The notes: generated by a model from the letters alone, not told the origin. 64,000 nt of DNA from an uncultured Bacteroidaceae bacterium (GCA_905235525.1 CAJOLW010000002.1:1-64000), one strand, 5' to 3'; positions 51,971 to 61,330 are shown, counted from the first letter of the stretch. Program-made: numbers and translations.

Positions 51971-54130
51971 TTAATCCTCTTCCTTATTTTGTTCTTCAAA
52001 CTCTTTCATGAGTTGTTGCTGGATATCGGTAGGCACAAGTTCGTAGGAGGCGAACTTCATGATGAAACTTGCGCGCCCACCTGTGATGGAACTGAGGGTG
52101 GTAGAATAAGTGGAGAGACTCTTAAGTGGCACTTTGGCAATGAGTTTCTCGTATCCGTTCTCGCTCTCGCTGCCAATAATCATACCACGCCTGCCTTGCA
52201 AGTCGGACATGACGTCACCCATCTTGTCGCTGGGCACGAAGACCTCTACATCATAGATGGGTTCAAGAAGTTTAGGGCCTGCAGCCTTGAATGCGTCGGA
52301 GAAAGCGTGACGGCCTGCCAACATGAAGGAAAGTTCGTTAGAGTCAACAGGGTGCATCTTACCATCATATACTACTACGCGCACATCGCGTGCATAGGAA
52401 CCTGTCAGTGGACCTTGCTCCATGCGGCTCATGATACCCTTGAGAATGGCTGGCATGAAGCGGGTGTCAATGGCTCCACCTACAACTGAATTGATGAACA
52501 CGAGTTTGCCACCCCATTCGAGGTCTACCTCTTCTTTGCTCTTGGCATTAATTTTGAACTCTTGGTTGCCGAACTTGTAACTCGTTGGGTCTGGCATGCC
52601 GTCGTAGTAAGGCTCCACGATGAGGTGAACCTCGCCGAATTGACCTGCGCCACCTGACTGTTTCTTATGGCGATAGTCGGCACGTGCTGCCTTTGTGATG
52701 GTTTCACGATAAGGAATCTTAGGTTCTTCGAAACGAATCTTGATTTTCTCGTTGTTCTCCATGCGCCACTTCAGTGTACGGAGGTGGAACTCGCCTTGTC
52801 CCTTCACGAGGGTCTGCTTCAGTTCCTTCGATTGTTCCAGAATCCATGTTGGGTCTTCCTGTGACATCTTTTGGATAGCAGCCACCATTTTCTCAGTGTC
52901 GCTCTCGTTCTCTGCTTTGACGGAGCGGATGTACTTGGGGTCAGGATATTTGACAAAGTTGAAACGATTCTCGCAGTCTTTGCCTGCCAGCGTGTTACCA
53001 GTGCGGACATCTTTCAGTTTTACGGTGCAGCCAATGTCTCCTGCCACAAGTTCTTCCACTTTGATACGATTTGCACCTGCACAAACGAAGAGTTGTGCCA
53101 TGCGTTCTTTTGAACCGCGGTCTGTATTGGTCAGGTCTTCGCCCTCGTGTACCTTACCTGACATCACCTTGAAGTACTGCACACCGCCGATGTGTGGCTC
53201 GTTGGCAGTCTTGAAGAAATAGAGAGAAGTGACCGCATTGGGGTCTGGCTTCACTTCCTCGCCGCGAGTGTTGTGTACCTGTGGCATTTCGTCCACGAAT
53301 GGAACTACATTGCCGAGGAATTCCATCAGACGACGTACACCCATGTCTTTGGTCGCACATACACAAAACACAGGGAACATGCTCCGTGTAGCCAATCCTC
53401 TACGGATACCTAAACGCAGTTCATCCTCTGTCAATGCTTCTGTATCAAAGAATTTCTCCATCAATGCTTCATCATTTTCTGCAGCAGCCTCTACGAGTGC
53501 GCGGTGCATCTCCATTGCTTTGTCCATTTCTTCAGCAGGGATGTCTTCAATGATGGGGGCGCCGCCCTCTGGCTTCCATGAGTATTTTTTCATCAACAAC
53601 ACATCAATGAGTGCGTTGAAATCAGGACCTTCATTCAGAGGATATTGAATAGGAATCACCTTGGAACCATATATACTGATGAGACTGTCAAGCACTTGGT
53701 GATAATCACACTTCTCGGAGTCTAATTGATTGACGAGGAAGATGACAGGCTTGCCCAATTTCTCAGTGTAACGGAAGTGGTTTTGAGTGCCCACTTCTGG
53801 ACCATATTGACCATTGATAAGCAGTAACGCAGTGTCTGTCACGTTGAGGGCAGTCATGGCTGCACCTACAAAATCATCTGCACCAGGACAGTCGATGATG
53901 TTCAGTTTCTTATTGTTCCATTCTACATGGAAAACTGTGGAAAAGACACTGTAGCCGTATTCCTGTTCCACAGGGAAGTAGTCACTCACGGTATTTTTCT
54001 GTGTGATACGACCACGACGGCTAATAATGCCGGCTTCATACAAAAGTGCTTCGGTAAGAGTGGTCTTACCAGCACCATCATTGCCAAGCAAGGCAATGTT
54101 CTTGATTTCGTTGGTTTGGTAAACTTTCAT
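51971..54130 (-). CDS. fusA2: EF-G paralog with defective GTPase motif (EF-G2-like)
   Basis: The 719-residue protein has the five EF-G domains. G1 is [16 protein letters not shown]3 reads DCPGADDF, where the catalytic His of DTPGHVDF is replaced by Ala84; G4 is NQLD instead of NKMD. Domain IV keeps QSGGAGQFGEVHLIVEP, and the C-terminus has LQGRRGMIIG. It matches the Bacteroides EF-G2 type, reported to support translocation without GTP hydrolysis during starvation. It is monocistronic and divergent from hemW, separate from any str operon, as expected for the paralog. Confidence 0.88.
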   Translation of the reverse strand: MKVYQTNEIKNIALLGNDGAGKTTLTEALLYEAGIISRRGRITQKNTVSDYFPVEQEYGYSVFSTVFHVEWNNKKLNIIDCPGADDFVGAAMTALNVTDTALLLINGQYGPEVGTQNHFRYTEKLGKPVIFLVNQLDSEKCDYHQVLDSLISIYGSKVIPIQYPLNEGPDFNALIDVLLMKKYSWKPEGGAPIIEDIPAEEMDKAMEMHRALVEAAAENDEALMEKFFDTEALTEDELRLGIRRGLATRSMFPVFCVCATKDMGVRRLMEFLGNVVPFVDEMPQVHNTRGEEVKPDPNAVTSLYFFKTANEPHIGGVQYFKVMSGKVHEGEDLTNTDRGSKERMAQLFVCAGANRIKVEELVAGDIGCTVKLKDVRTGNTLAGKDCENRFNFVKYPDPKYIRSVKAENESDTEKMVAAIQKMSQEDPTWILEQSKELKQTLVKGQGEFHLRTLKWRMENNEKIKIRFEEPKIPYRETITKAARADYRHKKQSGGAGQFGEVHLIVEPYYDGMPDPTSYKFGNQEFKINAKSKEEVDLEWGGKLVFINSVVGGAIDTRFMPAILKGIMSRMEQGPLTGSYARDVRVVVYDGKMHPVDSNELSFMLAGRHAFSDAFKAAGPKLLEPIYDVEVFVPSDKMGDVMSDLQGRRGMIIGSESENGYEKLIAKVPLKSLSTYSTTLSSITGGRASFIMKFASYELVPTDIQQQLMKEFEEQNKEED

Positions 54131-54259
54131 TGTTAGGTTAGATTTATTGTTATTTGTATTTTTTCAAAAAACGGTATAAAATTACTGCTTTTTATCGGTA
54201 CTGAGCGAAAAAAACTTATGTTATTTAGCATTTTTCATCTTTATTAAGTAAATAATGAG

Positions 54260-54267
54260 TAATTTTG
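54260..54267 (+). promoter_or_regulatory. -7 box directly before hemW (possible leaderless mRNA)
   Basis: TAATTTTG lies only seven bases before the hemW ATG at 54275. Transcription starting about six bases after the box would begin at or next to the start codon. No clear -33 element is present. Confidence 0.5.
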
Positions 54268-54274
54268 TCCTCAC

Positions 54275-55393
54275 ATGGCAGGAATTTATCTACATATCCC
54301 CTTCTGTAAGTCACGTTGTATTTATTGTGGCTTCTTCTCCACTACCTCGCTTCAGAGGCGTCATGATTATGTTTCGGCAGTGGTGGAAGAACTGCATCTG
54401 CGCAGTAATTTTCTTGCTAATGCCCCCATTGATACAATTTATTTCGGCGGTGGTACACCTTCGCAATTGCCTCCTGCCGAATTGGAGCGAATGCTTCATG
54501 CCATATATCATATATATAATGTACGCGAGAATGCAGAAGTGACGATTGAAGGGAATCCTGACGACATGACACCAGCGTTATTACATCGTCTCCTTCAAAT
54601 GGGCGTCAATCGTCTTAGTTTAGGGGTACAGACTTTTGACGATGCACGGTTACACTTTCTTCATCGGCGGCATACTGCAGCGCAAGCCATTCAGGCTGTT
54701 CGTGACGCTCAAAAGGCAGGATTCACCAATATCAGTATTGATTTGATGTTTGGATTTCCAAACCAGATGCTCAACCAATGGAAGCAGGATGTACAAACCG
54801 CACTATCCCTCCAAATCCAACATCTGTCAGCCTATTCCCTTATGTATGAGGAAGGTACGCCATTGGAGCGTATGCTCACTGATGGTGTTCTTTCCGAGTT
54901 GGATGATGAGATGTCGTTGCAGATGTACGAGTATCTGTTAGATGCGCTTTCGGGTGCTGGCTACGAACACTACGAACTCAGCAACTTTGCTTTGCCAGGA
55001 ATGAGGTCTCGCCACAATTCCAGTTATTGGCATGGTGTCCCATATCTCGGAGTGGGTGCAGGTGCACATTCTTACGATGGGCATAATCGTTACCACCATT
55101 TAGACTCTTTGTCCCATTATATGGACAATGTCCTCTCTTGGGAAACAGAACACCTGACCGAACAAGAACGTTACGATGAGTATGTCTTTACTTCTCTCCG
55201 CACTTCTGACGGGCTTAACCTGACGGACCTGGAACGTCGTTTTGGCAATTCCTTCAAAAAATACTGCCTTCAGAATGCACAGAAGCATCTGAAGGCAGGT
55301 TTCTTGTCCCTTGCTGGCGACATTATTTGTCTTACCCGTCGTGGACTTTTCATTTCCAATGAAATCATGTCTGACCTCATGTGGGTGGATTGA
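54275..55393 (+). CDS. hemW: Radical SAM heme chaperone HemW
   Basis: The 372-residue protein starts MAGIYLHIPFCKSRCIYCGF, with the HemW-type 4Fe-4S cysteines Cys11, Cys15 and Cys18. IYFGGGTPSQLPPAELERML, VTIEGNPDDM, RLSLGVQTFDDARL and SIDLMFGFPNQ follow, then a HemW C-terminal domain. HemW binds heme and delivers it to target proteins; it is often misannotated as a coproporphyrinogen oxidase. The N-terminus is canonical, so the very short leader is not due to a wrong start. Confidence 0.95.
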   Translation: MAGIYLHIPFCKSRCIYCGFFSTTSLQRRHDYVSAVVEELHLRSNFLANAPIDTIYFGGGTPSQLPPAELERMLHAIYHIYNVRENAEVTIEGNPDDMTPALLHRLLQMGVNRLSLGVQTFDDARLHFLHRRHTAAQAIQAVRDAQKAGFTNISIDLMFGFPNQMLNQWKQDVQTALSLQIQHLSAYSLMYEEGTPLERMLTDGVLSELDDEMSLQMYEYLLDALSGAGYEHYELSNFALPGMRSRHNSSYWHGVPYLGVGAGAHSYDGHNRYHHLDSLSHYMDNVLSWETEHLTEQERYDEYVFTSLRTSDGLNLTDLERRFGNSFKKYCLQNAQKHLKAGFLSLAGDIICLTRRGLFISNEIMSDLMWVD

Positions 55394-55398
55394 TGGGA

Positions 55399-56514
55399 TT
55401 ACGGGAGTAACTCTTTCATCTTTTCCAGCAGGTCTTCGCCTCTCAAATCCTTGGCGATGATATTGCCATTCTCATCAACTAACACATTGGCAGGAATTGC
55501 CTGCACGTGATAAGTAGCACAGGCTTCGCTTTCCCATCCCTTTAAATCACTCATTTGTGGCCATGGCATCTTCAGGTCTGCAATGGCTTTTATCCATGCC
55601 TCTTTACTTTCATCCAATGACACACCAACTACTTCAAAACCTTTATTGTGGAATTGCGAGTATGCCTCCACAACCGTAGGCATCTCTGCGCGGCATGGTC
55701 CGCACCATGATGCCCAAAAATCGATCAACACATATTTGCTTTTACCTACAAAATCACTCAACTTGATGCTTTTGCCCGTAGGATCATCCATCTTCAAATC
55801 TGTATAGGTGTGTCCTATTGCCGTTGATTCAGTCGCTTTCCGTTCAGCCATAATGCCCTTGTATATGGGGAAATTAGGTTGTTTCTCACCAAATATCTTT
55901 AGGATTTCCTCTTGCTCTTCTTCTGAGAAACTGAAAGAACAGAAACCAAATAGCATATCGCTGGCAGCAGATGGTACATGGTCAATAATGAACTTCTTCT
56001 GGTATGCCACCATCACTTTATTCAGTGAGTCCAATTTTGCTTCGGCTGCTTGACGCTCAACTTCCGTCTTGGTCGAATCTGAAGATATGTGCCAAGGAGC
56101 ATCCATTTGCTGAGCAATCTTGTTGTTCCCTTCCATGAACTCGTCATATATCTTTCCGTTTGGTCCTCCCTCGATTTTGCTTTCTCCCTCACCCTTGATA
56201 AGCGCAGCCTTGATGTCGCCTTTCTCCAACACAAACATTGCCAGTGTTGTTGGCTCACCTTCATGAATCGGCATCAGCCAACGCAATGCGGCGCCTTCAA
56301 ATTCACCGTTGAACGCAAACCGCCCGTTCTTAATGATAGTTGTATCCGTGGGTACTAAATTGAAATAACCCTGCATTTCACAAATGAACACTGTGTCACC
56401 GTCTTGCGTCCCATCAGCCGTACCCGTCACAGTGTACGCATTCTCCGACTTTTGTGTACAAGCCGCCATCAGCAACAAGATTGCCGACAGCGTCATAAAA
56501 AGCATGCTTCTCAT
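55399..56514 (-). CDS. TlpA-like thioredoxin lipoprotein with DUF4369 N-terminal domain
   Basis: From the ATG at 56514 it is 371 residues long, with lipobox LLLMAAC-T. A DUF4369-like beta domain (YTVTGTADGTQDGDTVFICE) and a helical stretch precede a C-terminal TlpA/ResA thioredoxin domain (LIDFWASWCGPCRAEMPTVV; GVSLDESKEAW; AIPANVLVDENGNII). The WCGPC site reduces periplasmic disulfides, for example during cytochrome maturation or protein quality control. It is convergent with hemW. The frame extends to 56592, but that start overlaps the -7 box. Confidence 0.92.
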   Translation of the reverse strand: MRSMLFMTLSAILLLMAACTQKSENAYTVTGTADGTQDGDTVFICEMQGYFNLVPTDTTIIKNGRFAFNGEFEGAALRWLMPIHEGEPTTLAMFVLEKGDIKAALIKGEGESKIEGGPNGKIYDEFMEGNNKIAQQMDAPWHISSDSTKTEVERQAAEAKLDSLNKVMVAYQKKFIIDHVPSAASDMLFGFCSFSFSEEEQEEILKIFGEKQPNFPIYKGIMAERKATESTAIGHTYTDLKMDDPTGKSIKLSDFVGKSKYVLIDFWASWCGPCRAEMPTVVEAYSQFHNKGFEVVGVSLDESKEAWIKAIADLKMPWPQMSDLKGWESEACATYHVQAIPANVLVDENGNIIAKDLRGEDLLEKMKELLP

Positions 56515-56589
56515 AAACTTTTCTGTTTTTGGCGTGATTAAAAATGTCAACCCAACTGCTGGCAGAGCCAATCTTCTTACTCTCAACTG

Positions 56590-56597
56590 CAAAGATA
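56590..56597 (-). promoter_or_regulatory. -7 box of the TlpA-like gene
   Basis: TATCTTTG on the minus strand, 76 bases before the ATG at 56514. Confidence 0.55.
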
Positions 56598-56766
56598 CTT
56601 CTTTTTTTTCAAAAAGAAATCCTTTTTTGTGTAAAATATATCGTGCAAGAGTTGATAATGCACAATTTTGCCTTAAAAGTGCACTTTTTTATATATTGAA
56701 AATGTTTTTTTAAGGAAAAAAATAAAAAAAAGAGATTTCAGAGAACAACGTATATCAAAAAGTCCG

Positions 56767-56774
56767 TACCTTTG
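56767..56774 (+). promoter_or_regulatory. -7 box of the mini-lipoprotein gene
   Basis: TACCTTTG, followed by a leader of about 50 bases. Confidence 0.6.
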
Positions 56775-56831
56775 CAACGGTTTTTGAAGCAAATTAATTG
56801 TTTAACAAATTTAATTAAAAGTAAAAAAATT

Positions 56832-57020
56832 ATGAAGAAGTTGGTTTTCGCAGCAGTTGCTGCAATCGCTCTCATGGCATCTGTATCATTCGTATCTTGC
56901 GACAAGAAGGCTGCTCCTGCTACTGATTCTGTAGCTGAGGATTCTGTAGTAGCAGAGGATACTATCGCTGCTGACACTATCGCTGCTGATACAATTGCTG
57001 CTGACACTATCGCTGAATAA
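56832..57020 (+). CDS. Mini-lipoprotein with DTIAA repeats
   Basis: From the ATG at 56832 it has 62 residues: signal MKKLVFAAVAAIALMASVSF, lipobox FVSC-D, then KKAAPATDSVAEDSVVAE and four DTIAA/DTIAE units. The repeats are near-identical 15-bp direct repeats in the DNA. The mature form is about 39 residues, acidic and probably disordered. It has a strong -7 box and a strong terminator (57075-57105), so it is probably well expressed. The function is unknown; repeat-number variation is plausible. Confidence 0.8.
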   Translation: MKKLVFAAVAAIALMASVSFVSCDKKAAPATDSVAEDSVVAEDTIAADTIAADTIAADTIAE

Positions 57021-57074
57021 TTAGAAGCGGTATTAGAGCACAACTTTCGGGATGAAGATCCCCTAAGGGAATTG

Positions 57075-57105
57075 AACCTGCAAGGCATTGCCTGCAGGTT
57101 TTTTT
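57075..57105 (+). terminator. Terminator of the mini-lipoprotein gene
   Basis: AACCTGCA pairs with TGCAGGTT, followed by seven T. Confidence 0.9.
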
Positions 57106-57142
57106 GTTGATAAGGGGCTACAATAAAAATCGGGTTTTATGA

Positions 57143-57730
57143 TTATGATGCCATGCTGATGCCTCGTTCATATGCCATGTGACGGAGGTTGAGGATGGCA
57201 TAACGCATACGTCCAAGGGCGGTGTTAATGCTACAATTGGTTTTTTCTGCAATTTCCTTGAAAGAAACATAAACACGCATGAGAAGGACTTCGCGCTGCG
57301 CATCAGGAAGAAGGGCGATGAGTCCTTTCACTTCTGTGAGAGTCTGCTGGTCAATCATCTCTTGTTCGCGGTTCTCATTCACTGCAATGTCTGCATTGTT
57401 GAAGAGGTCAATTTCAGATTCGTCATTAGAGATGACGCGGTCTGTTGGACAGGTGCGGTAATAGTCAATGAGATGATTATGAACAATGCGCATCATCCAT
57501 GAGGAAAATTTACCGTTCTCTGCATATTGTCTGTTTTTGATACGCACAACAATCTTGATGAAGACATCTTGGAAGAGGTCTTCAGCCAATTCTTGATTTT
57601 TTACAGAATAGAGGAGGTATGAAAAAACCTTCTGCTGATAACGCTTCAACAATGTGTCGAATGCATTATTATTGCCTTTCTGATACAAACTAACCAACTG
57701 CTCGTCGGCGAGTTCACGGAGTTGTTTCAT
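57143..57730 (-). CDS. ECF RNA polymerase sigma factor
   Basis: This intact 195-residue sigma-70 family protein has region 2 (AFDTLLKRYQQKVFSYLLYS; ELAEDLFQDVFIKIVVRIKN; GKFSSWMMRIVHNHLIDYYR) and region 4 (LPDAQREVLLMRVYVSFKEI; AEKTNCSINTALGRMRYAIL). No anti-sigma gene is adjacent. It contrasts with the two broken sigma genes at 18-19 kb. The target promoters are unknown. Confidence 0.94.
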   Translation of the reverse strand: MKQLRELADEQLVSLYQKGNNNAFDTLLKRYQQKVFSYLLYSVKNQELAEDLFQDVFIKIVVRIKNRQYAENGKFSSWMMRIVHNHLIDYYRTCPTDRVISNDESEIDLFNNADIAVNENREQEMIDQQTLTEVKGLIALLPDAQREVLLMRVYVSFKEIAEKTNCSINTALGRMRYAILNLRHMAYERGISMAS

Positions 57731-57858
57731 TATGCTCTTGTCTTTGGTTTAGCGTAATGTTTCTTCTATAGGCAATAAAGTTTTAGCGTGTGAATAATTA
57801 GTTTTTTTTAATTTTTGTGCTGCAAAGTAAAGACTTTTCTTCTTAATTTGCAAATATT

Positions 57859-58821
57859 TTATAGAAAAAATGCATTTTCTTTGAATTTGAAGCCTCGGAG
57901 CAGGTCTGTTATGGGCATTCGTTTCTTGCCTTCAAGTTGGAGGACCTTAATGTTGATCCATCCGTCAGCCGTTCCAACTTTCAGACAACTTTTCCCGTCG
58001 GTGAAAAGGGTGCCGGGAGCGCTTGAGGACATGGTGAAGTCTTTTTCAGTTTCGTATATCTTGACGGCTTTCCCCTCCAAAGTGGTCCATGCAGCAGGGT
58101 AGGGACTGAGTCCGCGGATGAAGTCGTATAGATGCTTTGTAGGCTGGTTCCAGTCGATACGGCAAGTGTCTCGGAAGATTTTTGGTGCAGGAGTAAGGGG
58201 AACATTCAGAATTTGATCTTGCGGGATAGAAGTAACTGTTCCGGCAATGATGTTATCGACCGTTTCGGTGACGAGTTTACCACTCAACACCATTAATTTG
58301 TCGTGTACAATCTCCACATTGTCCGTATCTTCAATGGGGATACGAACTTGTTGGATAATGTCACCAGTGTCAATCTCATGTTTGAGAAAGAATGTAGTGA
58401 TGCCGGTCTCTTGCTCTCCGTTGATGATAGCCCAGTTGATGGGTGCAGCACCACGATACTTAGGTAAAAGGCTGGCATGGGCATTGAAAGTGCCGAGGGG
58501 TGGCATACTCCATACGATTTCTGGGAGCATACGGAAGGCTACAACAATTTGGAGGTCTGCTTTAAGAGAATGCAACTCATCGATAAAAGATGGGTCTTTC
58601 AGTTTTTCGGGTTGCAACACCTTAAGTCCATGTTCCACTGCATATTGCTTCACAGGACTGGGCTGAAGCACACTGCCATGTCGTCCTATGGGTTTGTCAG
58701 GCATGGTGACAACCGCTACAACATTATATCCGTTTTCCACTAAAACACGAAGGCTCTCCACCGCAAAGTCAGGGGTGCCCATATAGATGATACGAAGGTC
58801 TTCTTTTGTCATAAATCTCAA
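57859..58821 (-). CDS. fmt: Methionyl-tRNA formyltransferase
   Basis: The 320-residue enzyme formylates initiator Met-tRNA using 10-formyl-THF. Visible motifs are DLRIIYMGTPDFAVESLRVL, the signature NAHASLLPKYRGAAPINWAI (Asn/His catalytic pair) and TGITTFFLKHEIDTGDI, followed by the C-terminal OB-like domain (LSPYPAAWTTLEGKAVKIYE). It lies 32 bases after the ClC gene on the same strand. Confidence 0.96.
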   Translation of the reverse strand: MRFMTKEDLRIIYMGTPDFAVESLRVLVENGYNVVAVVTMPDKPIGRHGSVLQPSPVKQYAVEHGLKVLQPEKLKDPSFIDELHSLKADLQIVVAFRMLPEIVWSMPPLGTFNAHASLLPKYRGAAPINWAIINGEQETGITTFFLKHEIDTGDIIQQVRIPIEDTDNVEIVHDKLMVLSGKLVTETVDNIIAGTVTSIPQDQILNVPLTPAPKIFRDTCRIDWNQPTKHLYDFIRGLSPYPAAWTTLEGKAVKIYETEKDFTMSSSAPGTLFTDGKSCLKVGTADGWINIKVLQLEGKKRMPITDLLRGFKFKENAFFL

Positions 58822-58853
58822 TCTTTCAATTTTTTGAACACTTCAAATCTTTT

Positions 58854-60665
58854 TTACTCTTGGCTAAACTTAAGGAGAGTCTCTCGATAACTATTAAAAA
58901 GCCCTGATCGGGAAATGAATCCCAAGTAGAGATGGTTTTCATCTGTGACAGGTAAGTTCCATGCACCTGTTTCTTCAAATTTTTTGGTGGCAACTTTTAG
59001 GGAGTCATTGACCATCAATACAGCAGGCGGATCCTTCATGAAGGAACTGGCAGTATATTGTCTATATAGTTCTGGGCGGAACATGTAGAGGCGAACGGAA
59101 TCAAGTGAGACGACCCCTAATAGTTTTCCGCTGGCATCAACCACAGGGAATATATTTCGGTGAGATTTAGAGATGGTGACGATAAACTTATTGAAAGGCA
59201 TGTCGGGAGTGATTGTCTTGTAATCGTGTTCGATGACGGACTGAAGTCTAAGTACTGTGAGGATGGCGTTGTCTTTGTTGTGCGTGAGGAGTTGTCCCCT
59301 GCGTGCCAAACGCATCGCATAAATACTGTGAGGCTCAAAGATGTTGATGGTCAAATAGGAAACAGCAGAAACAATCATCAGCGGGACGAAAAGGTCGTAT
59401 CCGCCAGTGAGTTCGGCAATAAGGAAGATACCCGTGAGGGGAGCATGCATCACACCTGACATGAGTCCAGCCATTCCGTAAAGTCCGCAGTTTTTAGGAG
59501 AGAGGAAACCAGAATTGCCCATGACAAGCCCTAATCCCATGTCCCAAAGATTTGCGAAGAGGAAACCTGCTATGCAGCCCATGAACAGGCTGGGGGCGAA
59601 CACTCCACCGCATCCGCCTCCACCATTGGTGGCTGTGGTGGCAAACACTTTCAAGAGAAGCACCAAACCGAGGTAGATGAGCAGGTTGCTGTCATTGTCG
59701 TAGAAAAGGGTGTTGTGCATGATTTCCTTTTCAGAGGCTTCGTTGATGAGTTGGTTGATTACGTCATAACCTTCACCATACATGGCAGGGAAGAAATAGA
59801 TGAGGACACCTAACACAATGGCACCGAGCAAAAATTTGTATCGTTTTTTCTTGATTTTCCCAAAGATTTCCTCCATCCAGTTCATGGCTCTGGTGAAGTA
59901 GAGACTGACAAGACCGCAGGCTATGCCCAGTACGATGCATCCAGGAATGATGTCGATGGTGAACGCTTTGTTGAGGCTGAAATCAAACAACGGGGCTGTG
60001 CCGTAGAAAGCATAGGACACGCACACCGAAGTGATGCTGGTGATGAGCAGTGGTAACAATGATGAGAAACTCAAGTCCAGCATCAGCACCTCCAGCACGA
60101 AGACAAGTCCTGCAATAGGAGCCTTGAACACGCCTGAAACGGCTCCTGCCGCACCGCAACCCACCAGCAGCATCAGTGTCTTGGGTTGCAGATGGAATCG
60201 TTTTCCGAAGTCCGAACCCCATGCGGCTCCCGTCAGAACGATAGGTGCCTCGGCTCCCACCGAACCACCAAAACCGATGGTGATGGCACTGGCGATGACG
60301 CTTGACCAACGATTGTGAGACTTGATGCGGCTTCTACCTCTCGACATGGCATAGAGAATCTTTGTCACGCCATGACTGATGTCACCGCGCACGATAAACT
60401 TGACAAACAACATGGAAATCAAGATGCCGACAGCAGGGAAGACGAGATAGAGGAGGTTCGTGTCTTCTGCCACAAAGCCAGAGGTGAGCAGATGCTTGAT
60501 TTCAGCAATCAAGGATTTTAGCACAAATGCGGTTAATCCTGTACACAAACCCACCATCAGGCTGATCATCAGCACGATTTGCCGTTCTGTGTGATCGCCC
60601 TTGATCCATTCTGTAATGGCTTGGTTCAGTTTGATTTCCTTGCGTCTAATCCCTATGAAATTCAT
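58854..60665 (-). CDS. ClC-family chloride channel/transporter with CBS domains
   Basis: The 603-residue inner-membrane protein has the ClC selectivity motifs GGSVGAEAPIVLTGAAWG (gating Glu) and VFKAPIAGLVFVLEVL, plus GGGGCGGVFAPSLFMGCIAG and GVMHAPLTGIFLIAELTGGY. It ends with two CBS domains (MPFNKFIVTISKSHRNIFPV; SFMKDPPAVLMVNDSLKVAT). It moves Cl- or exchanges it for protons. It begins the ClC-fmt pair. A start at residue 9 or so is equally possible. Confidence 0.94.
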   Translation of the reverse strand: MNFIGIRRKEIKLNQAITEWIKGDHTERQIVLMISLMVGLCTGLTAFVLKSLIAEIKHLLTSGFVAEDTNLLYLVFPAVGILISMLFVKFIVRGDISHGVTKILYAMSRGRSRIKSHNRWSSVIASAITIGFGGSVGAEAPIVLTGAAWGSDFGKRFHLQPKTLMLLVGCGAAGAVSGVFKAPIAGLVFVLEVLMLDLSFSSLLPLLITSITSVCVSYAFYGTAPLFDFSLNKAFTIDIIPGCIVLGIACGLVSLYFTRAMNWMEEIFGKIKKKRYKFLLGAIVLGVLIYFFPAMYGEGYDVINQLINEASEKEIMHNTLFYDNDSNLLIYLGLVLLLKVFATTATNGGGGCGGVFAPSLFMGCIAGFLFANLWDMGLGLVMGNSGFLSPKNCGLYGMAGLMSGVMHAPLTGIFLIAELTGGYDLFVPLMIVSAVSYLTINIFEPHSIYAMRLARRGQLLTHNKDNAILTVLRLQSVIEHDYKTITPDMPFNKFIVTISKSHRNIFPVVDASGKLLGVVSLDSVRLYMFRPELYRQYTASSFMKDPPAVLMVNDSLKVATKKFEETGAWNLPVTDENHLYLGFISRSGLFNSYRETLLKFSQE

Positions 60666-60703
60666 GCGCTTTGCTAAATGATAAATGACATATGATAAAT
60701 GAG
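60666..60703. repeat. GCGC-TTTGCTAAATGATAAATGA intergenic repeat, copy 1
   Basis: The short AT-rich motif TAAATGATAAATGA next to GCGCTTTGC closely resembles the sequence at 61301-61330, the next intergenic gap. Confidence 0.65.
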
Positions 60704-60727
60704 AAAGACAACCGCCTGACGTGTGGG

Positions 60728-61294
60728 TTACTCCCTGATAATGGTAAATTGTCCGTTGGCATTCATCTTGATGATGCTGCTCGGCTTATGCCTTTCACGG
60801 CTCTGCCGACTGTACTTCACCACGTAGTCAACGGCATTCTTGATTTCTTCGCTGATTTCATCGAAAGTCTGCGGTGTAGGCTCTCCGCTGATGTTGGCGC
60901 TGGTGCTGACGATAGGCTTCTGGAAACGGAAACAGAGTTCCTTGCTGAACTCTTCCTTCGTGATGCGGATGCCGGCACTGCCGTCTTCTGCTATCACATT
61001 TGGAGCAAGTCCTGCCACATTGTCGAAGATGACCGTGAGGGGTTTGTCGCTCAACTCAATCATGTCCCAAGTCACATCTGCCACATTTCTGACATAGCGT
61101 TGCAGTCGCACATCGCTATCGACCAGACAGATGAGGGCTTTGCTGTCTTCTCTGTGTTTGATGGCAAACACCTTTTTCACGGCTTCCTCATTGGTGGCAT
61201 CACAACCGATGCCCCACACCGTATCCGTCGGGTAGAGAATCACTCCACCTGCCTTCATCACTTCTATTGCTTTTTTGACTTCGTCCTGTAACAT
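60728..61294 (-). CDS. L-threonylcarbamoyladenylate synthase (Sua5/YrdC family)
   Basis: This 188-residue protein has the family core: KAGGVILYPTDTVWGIGCDA, VFAIKHREDSKALICLV, GSAGIRIT and PIVSTSANISGEPTPQTFDE. It forms threonylcarbamoyl-AMP for the t6A37 modification of ANN-decoding tRNAs. The length matches the YrdC-only type without the Sua5 C-terminal domain. It is flanked on both sides by the TAAATGATAAATGA repeats. Confidence 0.95.
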   Translation of the reverse strand: MLQDEVKKAIEVMKAGGVILYPTDTVWGIGCDATNEEAVKKVFAIKHREDSKALICLVDSDVRLQRYVRNVADVTWDMIELSDKPLTVIFDNVAGLAPNVIAEDGSAGIRITKEEFSKELCFRFQKPIVSTSANISGEPTPQTFDEISEEIKNAVDYVVKYSRQSRERHKPSSIIKMNANGQFTIIRE

Positions 61295-61300
61295 AATGAT

Positions 61301-61330
61301 GCGCTACGCTAAATGATAAATGATAGATGA
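61301..61330. repeat. GCGC-TACGCTAAATGATAAATGA intergenic repeat, copy 2
   Basis: GCGCTACGCTAAATGATAAA followed by TGATAGATGA lies between the Sua5/YrdC gene and prfC. Confidence 0.65.
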
